Below are positions 1 to 10,319 of a stretch of DNA of 64,000 bases, in pieces (position 1 is the first letter of the stretch; each line of letters opens with the position of its first letter). The notes under the pieces are model-generated. The model saw nothing but the letters and a program-made list of their open reading frames with translations, was not told the origin of the DNA and did not search any database. A program made the translations under genes and the position numbers. Source of the stretch: Termitomyces sp. T153 (lineage: Eukaryota > Basidiomycota > Agaricomycetes > Agaricales > Lyophyllaceae); NCBI GenBank assembly GCA_018296165.2, contig JACKQL020000065.1, forward strand, positions 62,001-126,000, read 5' to 3'.

Positions 1-155
1 GAGTAGACCAAAAAAATCCAATTATCTCCCCAGCAAGGTGGCCAACTCCTGGAATAATTGATGGGGCAAAGTGGAAAAAGCAATTTTCTTTGTGGCCATG
101 AACATGAAGGAGGCCAATTGCATAGTCAACCAGTAGATTATCTGGTAAAACTTCC

Positions 156-648
156 ATCCCATATAAAAAGACTAGCAACAACAAAAAGACCAGTGTTGAT
201 GACATAGTAGCCAGCCATCAAAACTGATAACAGGGCACAGAGGAGTGGCAGTATGCTTGAGCCAATAATCCAATCACAGATTACACATCTTACTTTCATG
301 TAAACACATAGTTTCAAATTTGATTGACATTGATATGGCAGTCTCAAATGAGAAATAAAGAAATCAGTCCAAAAATTCAATATATTTGTAAAACAATACA
401 GAATATCTATAAAGAGCTGAAAACTGTAAACTCAAGGATAACATCAAAAACTGTAGATGTTGGATGCACTTTGAAGCCAGCATCAGTCCCATACAAAAAG
501 ACCAAAAAGACCAGCAACAACAAAAAGACCAGCAACAACAAAAAGACCAGCAACAATAACATAGTAGCCAGCCATCAAAACTGATGGCAGGGCACAGGGG
601 AGTGGCAGTACACTTGAGCTGATAAGCCAATCATAAATCACACATCTC
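156..648. repeat. Direct duplication within the CpG-poor block
   Basis: Two related segments, about 156-289 and 486-648, share the order: 'cccata-aaaagac' start, a CAACAA/AAAGACCAG minisatellite, then a common tract beginning with cagccatcaaaactgat and ending with cacatct. The second copy has an expanded run of an 18-bp unit (aacaacaaaaagaccagc) around 510-560. Differences between the copies are mostly transitions. Confidence 0.65.
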
Positions 649-1029
649 AGGTCTAACTATCAGACAGGTACCCTCTCTTTCCCTCAAAAGCCCACTGAGA
701 CAGTGTCTCAAGAACCCACAAAGACCCACAAAAGAGTCAACCTAAGGAACTCCAGCAGGACAAGTTTGAGGAGGAACAAAAGAAGAACAAACCACATAGA
801 AAAAGATGGCTTGATCAAGTATTCAAACAGCTGATACTAAAGATAAGTGCTTAGATGGATCTCTCAATCAAAGCCACCAAAAACAACATGCCTGTTCTCA
901 AATTTGCCTCAAAAACATACTCAGCTAATTACCAGTCACACATGGATAAGGGAAAAAAGATTGGAAGAGGCAAAGGATACAAAAGGAGGTAGAAGACAGA
1001 AAAAAGAGGAAGGAATCTGCTAGGATAAA

Positions 1030-1400
1030 CAACATGGCAGATACAGTGCAAGGCCAACCACCAGCCACCATCATTTCCAAACATATAACAAAAACACAAG
1101 GATATGCTGTAGTCTATGTGCAAACAATGGGTTATAAAATGGGAGGGATTTGAAAGGAAAAACAAGCAAACTAGTTACTACAGCTCAGAGACACTCCAGG
1201 GAGCATTTCCCTTAGGCTTACAAGTATTATTTGCTTTGGGATCATTTAATATACTATTGTGCCCATTCTTCTGTGCAAGACCATTTCAATCATTCAAATA
1301 AAAATCATAAACTATTAATAATATTTCTATTTTAAGTGGAATTTTGCATGTAACTAAGCCCTCAAACATCTGTGAAAAGAAAGTTTGATCAGTTGATCTG
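1030..1400 (+). mobile_element. Eroded LTR-like sequence, CpG-depleted copy
   Basis: This stretch aligns by eye, in the same order and orientation, with about 4340-4730. Shared landmarks are a TATAAAA box (1133-1139 here, in ggttataaaatggg), the CCAGGGAGC and CTTAGGCT blocks (about 1197-1220), an AATAAAA polyadenylation-like signal (about 1299) and a TGTAACTAA..GCCC..CATCT.TGTGAA tail (about 1350-1376). Where the relative has CG, this copy usually has TG or CA (for example CTCACGAGTAT against CTTACAAGTAT). A TATA box followed by a poly(A) signal in a repeated non-coding segment fits a retrotransposon LTR. Ends and target-site duplication were not found. Confidence 0.55.
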
Positions 1401-4091
1401 ATCAAATGATGGCATCAAACTTACATTTCACATTGATATTGAAGGTCAAATTCAGTACAATCAAAATATGACCTTGCAGCTAGCACAATTGATTTTTCTC
1501 TGGAAATGATTATGGATGTCCTGCACCTTCTTGCAGACTATCACATCAACATGTTTTTAACCTCAGTGAAGATCACCAGTGAGAGAGACTTAGCAATATT
1601 GGCAGGACTAAATACTATGCAAGATTATAACTCTTGGCAGTCATTGTTGTGGCAGTCAAGACAGATATTTTACACAGCCATACAAAATATGACAATCTCT
1701 GCAGGTCAATTTGGTGATTCATGATGCCTGAAAACATTCCACTTGGGAAAAGTACACATCTTCTATTCAATCCAAGCTTACAGCACTGTAAACAACATAC
1801 CAATTTCCAATACTTGGCCAGCTTCAATTCAATAAATTGAGATTTGATGTCATTTCTCTTCCTTCAGGCCAAAACACAACAATGGACATGCTTCTGCTCT
1901 TGGAATCACATGTGGACCCATTGTCTCTATCAGATACCTGCATCTACTGTATCACTCTGGTGTGTTTTTGGGGGTGGATTCATTTAGGCAAAATTGTACC
2001 TCTGAGCAATCAAAAATTTGAGAGCACACTCTTTGCTTCTTAAAGTGACCTCTACCATTCATCATCACCAAGAGGCTTGCAGATGCTTCATCTGCCAGAT
2101 ATGAAGTGGGACTCTTGCAGCAAGGATGTAATCCTATCTAGACAAACCTGCATTGATCCTATTCATGCCCTTGAAAGACATAAGAGACTGAATGGTTGGA
2201 ATGATACATATACACTGGCAACCACTACAGGGTGTCAGGTGTTGTTAATGCAATACATATTTTTGTCCAGGTTCAACCCAGCCCTGCATCTGGGTAGGTA
2301 ATCCTGTAATCTCAGACCACTGTTTCTGCATTGACAGGACTACTCATTTGTTACTCTCATGCATTCCAGCTGACATTGTAAAAATTCTGGGGAGGTGGAC
2401 CTCAGACACATTCTTGTAATACTGGAGACATCTGGAGCTTATAGCTCCTCTGTATGTCAAAAATTCTTACACTCATGATACAAGCTCACCTTTTGGGTAT
2501 ATTGCATTTTGTATCCCTTTTTATTTTTAATAATACTTGATTTAGTACCTTGTATCTATTTCTACTTCATTGCTACTCTACCATACAATGGGAAACAGGA
2601 AATGAAAGTCTGCTGAAGGGAGACATGGAATGAAAGCAGAATGTGTTTCCTGCTGATCAGTTGCAGTCACATGCTTTGTGCCATCTCTACTCTGAACTGT
2701 CATCTATGCATGGATTACTTGCACTTGTTTTCATAAATTCTACTCTTACTTCTTGCAATCTACAAGCCCACCCACCCACACCTATATAAAATGATACAAA
2801 TGTTATTCAATGGATTCTTACAACTAATCCATATTCACATTACCACTTATTATTTCATACAATTTGCTACATACTAGTATGGTATAGGATTTGAAAACAA
2901 AGCATAAAACATTACCACTGTTTCAGCTTGCACAACTCACAATTCTCAAATGCTTTGCAAATCTGAAAATCAAGGATTTAACATGGCACAGGCATGGTTG
3001 AATGAGTAACAAGTTGGATCAATCGCACCACAAAAGTTTCAGCATGGTCTCAATGAGGAAATCCTTCCATCACTTGGTCACATTCTTCAAAAGCCACAGT
3101 GTGAGAGAACAGCTGAACAGTGGCTTATCAAGCTAGGGTGGACATATACAATCCTGAGAAAAGGCCCTAAAGCACAAAAATGGTAATTCCAACAGCCAGA
3201 CCTACTTGACTACATGCCCTTGAAAACTGTAAAACTTATTATCATTGTAAGGGGAGCAAACTCCCCTTCAAAATATCCCTGGAACCCTAAGCATATTCCT
3301 AATATTAACAAAACCTAACAGAGCCTAACCAAGCAACTAACCAAACTAACCAGAGCCCTAAATGAACCATAACCAGCCTAACTGTGTGCCTCAGTAGATG
3401 GATCTTGTGGGGACATAGGCCTTTTGTGATGGCTATGTAGGCCTTTTGTACAAAGTATTAATCAGGTCATTAGCTTACTGTTTATGGTGTGTCTTGTTTT
3501 TCATTGGTTATGCCTTTATTGTTGAGGTTGTTAGTTCAATTCTCCATTGTTAATTCACTTTTCTACAGTTCTCAAGATTCAAAAGCACAAATCATGTGAT
3601 TTTAGAGGCTTTTAATATATCAGGCTGTCCTCTAACTTAGAAGCCTGAATATATTGCACTTTGCTTCTAGTAAGAGATAAGTAATATATGATCCCTGCCA
3701 ATGTCTGGTGCATTTGGCCATTACCAAAGTTTTCATGTTTGGTTGTCTGTGACTGTACCTGTTTTCCAGCTGGACTCTTAACAAAAATCCTGATTCTGAA
3801 ACTTCTCCTGATATAGGTTTCTGTGAACTGAAAAAACTTGTGTGGGCTGTTCACATACTTCAAGTTCACTATGCAAATCAATACTACTGATATGCCATTC
3901 TCAAAACAGAGACCAGTGGAGGTAGCAATAAAGTCTTCAATATACCAAATAAGGCTGAAAACTGTGAGCCAAAAGCATCAAAAACAGTAGACGCAAAGAC
4001 ATACCTCTAAAAAGATTGAAATCACCAAAAAGGGAACCCAGAAAACCCACTCTGAGAGAGCTGACCAAGGGAATACAACACGTCAAAAAAA

Positions 4092-4121
4092 TGCCACCAT
4101 CAAATAGATTAGATGGTGGCA
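4092..4121. repeat. Perfect 10-bp inverted repeat at the composition boundary
   Basis: The arms tgccaccatc (4092-4101) and gatggtggca (4112-4121) are exact reverse complements around a 10-nt AT-rich spacer. The hairpin lies at the point where CpG-free DNA gives way to CpG-normal DNA. It may be the terminus or insertion scar of a mobile element; that is inference. Confidence 0.7.
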
Positions 4122-4129
4122 GATTGCCG

Positions 4130-4735
4130 AATAGGTGGCTGTGCTAGGCCAAGACGGCATTCCGGGCCTTGGCACGGGATCAGTCATCGAGGACTACACA
4201 TCTTGGTACTCCAGAAAACTTGTTCACAACTACCTGCGCAATAACGACGTGTTTCCCTCATTTCCTGACGGCTGACAAACTCATGGAAATTGCTGATAAA
4301 ACCTGAAAGCCGTATGTACTCAAGGTCGAGGAGAGAACAGGGGATAACTGTAGAATAAACGCGTCGGCCGACCGTTTACAACGGCTCACCAAAAACACGC
4401 GAGACCCCGACCATCATGCAGGAATATGACGGTCCGTGCGCAAACGGAAAAGATATAAAAGCAGGGGGATTTTCGAGTTAAAGGGCAGACATTCTACGTA
4501 CCACGGCTCGGATAACCCCAGGGAGCGGTTGTCTTAGGCTCACGAGTATAATAGAAGCTTCGGGTTTATTATTTTGTTTGAAATATTTCAATTGAACCCC
4601 GTTTAACGAGTCTGACCCGGTCTTTCTTGTAAACCAAATCAAATAAAATCTTATTCATTAACTACGTTCTATTGAGTCGAGTTAGTGTAACTAAAAGCCC
4701 GAGCATCTTTGTGAATCGGAGATCTTGCTGAGTTT
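4130..4735 (+). mobile_element. LTR-like element, CpG-intact copy (solo LTR or fragment)
   Basis: This non-coding segment carries a TATA box (gatataaaagcaggggg, about 4450-4466), a transcription-start-like region, and AATAAAA near 4644, in the order expected for a retrotransposon LTR on the + strand. From about 4340 it is homologous to 1030-1400 (see that entry). The left limit is set by the inverted repeat at 4092-4121 and is uncertain; the right limit is where similarity ends. No reverse transcriptase or integrase reading frame lies beside it, so it is either solo or a remnant. Confidence 0.5.
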
Positions 4736-7700
4736 TAAAAACACAGCTGAACTCTCGAAATCGCATCACTACTCTTGTCGATGTAGCAACATGTGAGGTC
4801 TCTGGTTCTCATCACATAAAGGCTGCAAATAGATCTCAACCGGTACCCGACTTCTGACGTGATACCATATCCAGATGTCCTCGTTTCCCGCAACACACAA
4901 CGAATCGTTCCAAGAATAACATTGAAACGGATCAAGTGACCTTGTACACTTCAATAAGAGAAGAGTGACCAAGGTCCGGACTTTCATTTCCCATCCAATC
5001 GTTTTGGAATGTCATGGCTATCGGGATGTTTCTCAAACAAATCGCTTAGCAAGTGGCCACCGACCAAAACGTCGGGTCATCTGTGAAGCGATATTCCCTC
5101 GTCTGTCTCTGCTCTTACAAGCCTCTGCAATTCGTGTGGTTCGATAGCAGGAATCAGGCTCGAGGTTTGCGTCAGCAGTTAATAAGGCACATTCAGTCCA
5201 GATGAAAGAAAAATTATCGCGGATTGCGGTTAAGGCTACAAGAAATGACATATGTATCGACAAAAGCCAGGAAGAGGAACGCACCGCTGTAGATCTCTTA
5301 TAGCTGATACCGAAGCAGTCAAGAAATCGTCCGGATCTAGACCTTGTTCATCCGGGTCTACTCCGTCATTTTGGGCAGGCAGTTCAACGTCAGTCCTTGG
5401 GGATAGCCCTGTGTCGTAAGGGGTGTTGTTGGTAAGAATGTCGATCCTCCGAGATTTCGGACTCGAGTTCTAAGTATACGATTATGTTTAGCTTCTGGGT
5501 CTCAGAATTGTGGATTTCTTATGCAGTGGGTTAGTATGGACGGCTAGGAAGAACATGGGCTGGTTCTGACCGCCAAAACTGGAATGAGGGATCCCAGGAC
5601 AATGAACGCTTCTAGTCATATCTGACTCTCTCGTGAGCTCCTGGACCATACTGCCGTATTCGAATTGATGGCAGACATGCTTTCTTCATAAAAAAAAAAA
5701 CACAAGTCGAAACAGTGACGAAACTTATCTAGGATACTGAATCTCGGAATTGGAGCGATCACATCCTGTCGCTTTACAGCCAGCCCCGCGCCACAGGTCT
5801 GACATCTAATTACAGCTCCCATCAACGTTTACAGACTTGATTGTTGTAAAGAAATGTTTCAGCACACGACATGCGTGTAATCCTATCACACTCACTCACA
5901 GGCTCCCAGTCCCTCTGCCTCTGTCAACTCTTATCAGCGACCTTGCCACATCGGTGTTTCCTAACGCTTGAACAACGAGACTGACAGATGAAATAAAGAG
6001 CCGACTATGTGCTTGATGTCCGATAGCTCGAAACACACTCACGCACGTGCTATAAATACAAGCAGGCCATTACCAAAGCAGTCGTGCTCTCCCCCAACCC
6101 ACTCTATATACATACGTGTGTACGTACGTACACGCCAAAAATACCTCCTTTATCTAATCTCATTCGCAAACCTTATTATTATAACATGACCCGACTCTTC
6201 CTTCCCGACTTTGAACGCACATGAGAACGAGGACCCCGGCCTACACTAATTTCACGCACACACGGAGGATAAAAAGTTTCCATTGTTCTGGGACTGGTAC
6301 AGTAGTGGGTGAAACGAGTCACAAGTCTGTGAGGAAAAGAGGATATTTTTGACTCCGAACCCAGGGATTCGAACGTCGGATTTAGCAAGGCTCCTGGACC
6401 CGCTGTGTTCGTGAGGACGCCGGATGATGTCCTTGAGAATCATAGCTGACCTCGGGTAGGAGGAGTAGGTGTATGTATGTATGTATGGTTGTCGAGGAGT
6501 AAGTAACTGATGATTGTCATGTGCGACACGGTGCGTACACTTCCCCGAATGGGGGGACATGGACAACGTCACCCTACCAGGAGTAAATGACTCGCTCGAC
6601 TCATGATCAACAATCTCCCTGCCAAAGTGACTAGTTCCTTTCATAAACCCCTCATAGACCTCTGACTCATCCTGATCCAAGTACTTATCAGGATGCTGTG
6701 AAAAAATGATTCGCTGCGGTCCAAGCTGCGGACATGTACTCAGCACAGGGTTCCAACAGCTGCCAAGACGCACTTGGGGCCACATCCATCATCGACCACC
6801 ATAAGTGATGGCATTTCCATATCTGCATGAAACATCCATCCGTCATCATCTCGCCGATTTCGGGGGGGTGGGGGCTGGATATACATATGAAGTACTGCGC
6901 CTCCTATCTCATAGCATCCCTATCAAAGTAAATCAATGTCTTCCGCTCAATTGCTAATAATTTCCCCCTCTCCCCTGAGCCCCAACCGGACCTACCACGA
7001 AAAAAAAAAACCAAAACAAAAAAAAAAAGGAGATCAAATCACTCGCTGCGGACTCCGACCCTGTGTATCATGGCGCCGTCCAGAGCTGCCAAGCACGCGC
7101 CGAGACGCCGAGACTTCTTGGCCTTGGGTTCCATCCAAGCCTTCAAGCCTCCAACTTTCCAAATCCATATCGCAATCGACCAACTCGTATGTACATACCA
7201 TGCCCATGTCCATGGTCATATATCGATCCACACGTTATGTACTTACCAATCAAAACTTTTATCCAATACCGCTCAATAACAAATCAAATCAGCCTTAGCC
7301 TTGGCCTTAGCCCTGTCCTTGGCCTTGGCTTTTACTCATGTAGTTGTAGTATGTGTCCGTTCCACACCTTTAGCCAGGCCTTACTCACATAGGCTCATTA
7401 GGCTTAGATGTGGATCACTGTATGTGGAGCGGGGATTACTACAATTATACAACTATATGCTAAGTAGAGTAGAGTAGAGTAATAAGTAATTGTAATTGTA
7501 ATTGGTACATACATACTACATACCTTAAGTTTGAACCATGATAGCCTTGAATCTAGCCCTTGGTCCTTTCATATCCATATCCATATCCATATTCATATCC
7601 ATATTCATATCCATGTTCACATTCACATTCATATTCATATATACTTCCCACTTCCCACTCTATACTCTAATCCCACGAACTGAACTTGGACTATACTATA

Positions 7701-9275
7701 ATAAGCTGGGGGTGCGGGGGTGTATATGGTGGGGGTGCGGGTGTGTATACATACATACATACGTACGTACGCCCGGACCTCCACCGCGCCACGATCCACG
7801 ATCCACGATCCATCCAACAAATCCGAAATGTCCAAGACCACACATGAACTCCAAACGCTCCATCCTAAAATCACATTACACTAATCATCAATATTAATCC
7901 CCTTTTCCTTCTCCTTCTTGTCGCTTGTCGTGTATCGTATCGGGAGGGGGGTACGCAAGGCGCAAGGTGCTCGACGAACACGGGCAGTACGTAGACTTCC
8001 GAGTCGGCGCCAAGCCCCCCATGCTCGTGCACGGCGTCTCCACAACGGATCTCACAAGTCCATACCATACAAGGCACGTAGATGTAAACACACATCGCCA
8101 AGAATATCTTGACCGTCTTGGCTTCACGTATATGTATGTATTCAATAACAATAACAATGCAATACAATACAACGCAATACAATACAATACACACACGCAC
8201 GCACACGCACTACCCCTACCCCATCAATCAACCCCAACCCCATCAATCAATCAACCCCAACCCAACCGTCACGATCACAACCAATCAACCAATCACGCGC
8301 TTAAGCCAAGGACCGCCTAGCTCAAGCGCTAAGCGCTAAGCGCCCAAATCAACATCTCCACAAACATAAAAAAAACCTACAAACGCCCCTCAAACCCAAA
8401 AACACAAAACACAAAACAACACACAATACACAACACACAACACACACACACACACAAAGGCGGAGTAGAGGGAAGCTCATGCTTATACTTGGTAATCGTT
8501 CATGAGGAGGGGATCAATACTATTATTACTTGATGAGTTGGAACGAGCAGAGAGAGAGAGAGTACAATCGAGACACAGAAAGAAGAATGTATGTATGTAC
8601 GTACGTAACAATCAAAAGTCAAAAATCAGATCAAAACTCGGTAACGGGTGGGTATTACAAGACCAAGACCAAGAAAACCAAATGAAAAAAAGAGAAAGAG
8701 ACATGCAGAGTCAACGGGCGTGGATGATTACAAACGAAACGGGAGAACGGAGAACGGAGAACCAAGAATGTATGTGGTGGGTCGGTGGGGGATATACGTA
8801 TACGTATAGGATGGGATGGGATCGAGAGGTACTTGATTATGGTTGAATGACATGCACAACGGGATCGATCGCCTATATGTTGGTGTTACTTTTCGAAACT
8901 CGCTTGGACTTGGACTTGGACTTGGACTTGGACGTCGAACGATTCATTACACGTCCCGGTTAGTTGGTTGGTGGTCGGGTCAACGAAAACATCTACACGA
9001 ACGTCAGTACACCGGATTCAAAGTATGAACGAGGATGGACGTACGGGTTACAGATACAGATACAGATACCGATACAAAAAAAAAACGAGGAAGACGAAAG
9101 ATAGAGAAGACCAGGACCATGGACGCCAAGCCCCGAGCGGAAGCGAGTACTCGAAAGCACATAATGTAAAGGTTTTGCCAAGAGGCGCCGAAACCGAGAC
9201 CAAGGGATTTGAATGCTTGGGTGGCGTGATTATACGAGATATAATGTGTGTGTGACTGGACCCGCATCCTCGTCC
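4736..9275. other. Intergenic region, no supported gene; simple-sequence rich
   Basis: Six-frame reading gives only short frames without motifs; the longest, 177 codons on the minus strand at 6252-6785, has no recognisable domain and no clear splice context. From about 7480 the DNA becomes dominated by short tandem motifs: CATATC-type hexamers at about 7570-7640, GTAC/CATAC runs near 7750-7770, CAATAC pentamers at about 8155-8190, an AC-rich tract at about 8395-8455, five ACTTGG units at about 8903-8932 and AGATAC units at about 9050-9076. Confidence 0.6.
8903..8932 (+). repeat. ACTTGG hexanucleotide microsatellite
   Basis: Five consecutive copies of a 6-bp ACTTGG unit are visible. A second hexamer array, (AGATAC)n, follows at about 9050-9076. 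Both lie just past the 3' end of the acidic-protein gene at 9276-10319. Confidence 0.85.
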
Positions 9276-10319
9276 TCATTCGTGGTGCCGACTGACCTTT
9301 TCCATGCCCGCTCCAAGCGCGGTCTTTCGCCTGCGCTGTATCAGGCTGTCGTCGTCCTCCTCGTCGTCGTCGTCGTCATCTCTCTCTGTCTCGCTTTCGG
9401 TTTCGCTCTCGGTTTCTGAGCGCGGGCGGGGGTGAACATGTCTCGCTGTGCTGGTAGACGCAAGTGTAGGCACAGCTTCGGCGGATGGAGTCCTGCTCGC
9501 TGGACGGCGATGCGAGTGGTGGCGCGACAGGAGTGGTACAATCTCGAAATTATGTTCAGACGGCGGCGGATTCGGATGCTGATTCTGCTTCTCAGCAAAC
9601 TCCCTGGCCTCCCTCTCTGCCTTCTCCCTGGCCTCCTTGCGCCTCTTGACCCAGCCCATCCCACTCCCATCGTAGTCCTCCTCGTCGGCAGTCGCCGGCC
9701 CGCTCTGCAGCCTCTCCCACCGCGTGCGGTGCGTGCCGGCGCCGTCGACGATGCCCGCATGGCGCGCGCCGCGGACGCTGCCCATGCCGCCGTGGCCCCA
9801 CTCGACGAACTCGGGGTCCTCGTCGCGCGCACTAGCAAAGGGGTTCGCGTTCCTGTGGGCGGCGCCGTAGACGCGGCCGTTGAGCATGCGGGTGCCCTTG
9901 CGGAGGGGCGAGTGTTTGTGTGCGACGGCGGGGGCTGCGGACGAGAGGCGGGTGATGAAGCGCCAGGCAGAGGACGGGGCGGGCTCTGGGCGGAAGACGA
10001 GGGTGAGGATCTCGTCTTTGGAGCGGGTGGGAGGGGCGCAAGCGTCGTGGGAGCGGCGGCGGAAGGGGTTGATGATGGACTTGGGGACGAGCGGGGGCAG
10101 CGGGGGGGGCGGGGGGACCGTGGGGGACAGCGAGCAGGGCTTGGGGACGGCGGGGGCGGTGTCGTCGTCGTCGTCGTCGTCATCGCGGTCGTCGTCGTCG
10201 TCGTCGTCGAGGGCGCGGGGGTCGGGGAGCGGGGCAAAGCGGATGCGGCGGGCGCGGAGGCTGCTGAGGGACGACGCAGACGACGACGACGCAGACTCTG
10301 ATTGGTCGAGAGGAGCCAT
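9276..10319 (-). CDS. Low-complexity acidic protein, conserved-type hypothetical
   Basis: A single uninterrupted minus-strand frame of 347 codons starting MAPLDQSESAS. I do not recognise a named domain. It has a Ser-rich N-terminus, poly-Asp runs (about residues 38-53) coded by GAC repeats, a Pro-rich stretch, then the part most like a folded conserved region (about residues 95-210, containing FRPEPAPSSAWRFI and EFVEWGHGGMGSVRG). A Lys/Arg/Glu-rich segment around WVKRRKEAREKAEREAREF looks helical, and the C-terminus has Ser-Glu-Thr and Asp/Glu repeats. The acidic and basic low-complexity composition suggests an intrinsically disordered protein. The opposite strand has a long open frame too (9432-10301), but that comes from the GC-rich codon pattern and reads as low-complexity Ala/Gly/Arg/Val. 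No intron is needed. Confidence 0.7.
   Translation of the reverse strand: MAPLDQSESASSSSASSLSSLRARRIRFAPLPDPRALDDDDDDDRDDDDDDDDTAPAVPKPCSLSPTVPPPPPLPPLVPKSIINPFRRRSHDACAPPTRSKDEILTLVFRPEPAPSSAWRFITRLSSAAPAVAHKHSPLRKGTRMLNGRVYGAAHRNANPFASARDEDPEFVEWGHGGMGSVRGARHAGIVDGAGTHRTRWERLQSGPATADEEDYDGSGMGWVKRRKEAREKAEREAREFAEKQNQHPNPPPSEHNFEIVPLLSRHHSHRRPASRTPSAEAVPTLASTSTARHVHPRPRSETESETESETERDDDDDDEEDDDSLIQRRRKTALGAGMEKVSRHHE

Larger units (their letters stand above)
1..4090. repeat. CpG-depleted block of decayed repetitive DNA
   Basis: The first ~4.09 kb contains only a handful of CG dinucleotides and is rich in TG/CA, while sequence from about 4125 onward has CG at normal frequency. No open frame here reads like a protein; the short ORFs have no recognisable motifs. 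The pattern is what long-term cytosine methylation at CpG followed by deamination leaves in fungal transposon DNA (known for basidiomycetes in general; inferred here). It contains a local direct duplication (156-289 and 486-648) and an eroded LTR-like sequence (about 1030-1400) related to a CpG-intact copy at 4130-4735. I could not identify the rest of the element(s). Confidence 0.75.

Noticed and set aside
6252..6785. 177-codon minus-strand frame
   Set aside because: No domain, no splice partner and a repeat-rich setting; composition is not convincing.
9432..10301. 289-codon plus-strand frame opposite the acidic protein gene
   Set aside because: It is a shadow of the GC-rich minus-strand gene and reads as low-complexity Val/Arg/Gly; the minus frame has the more protein-like middle region.
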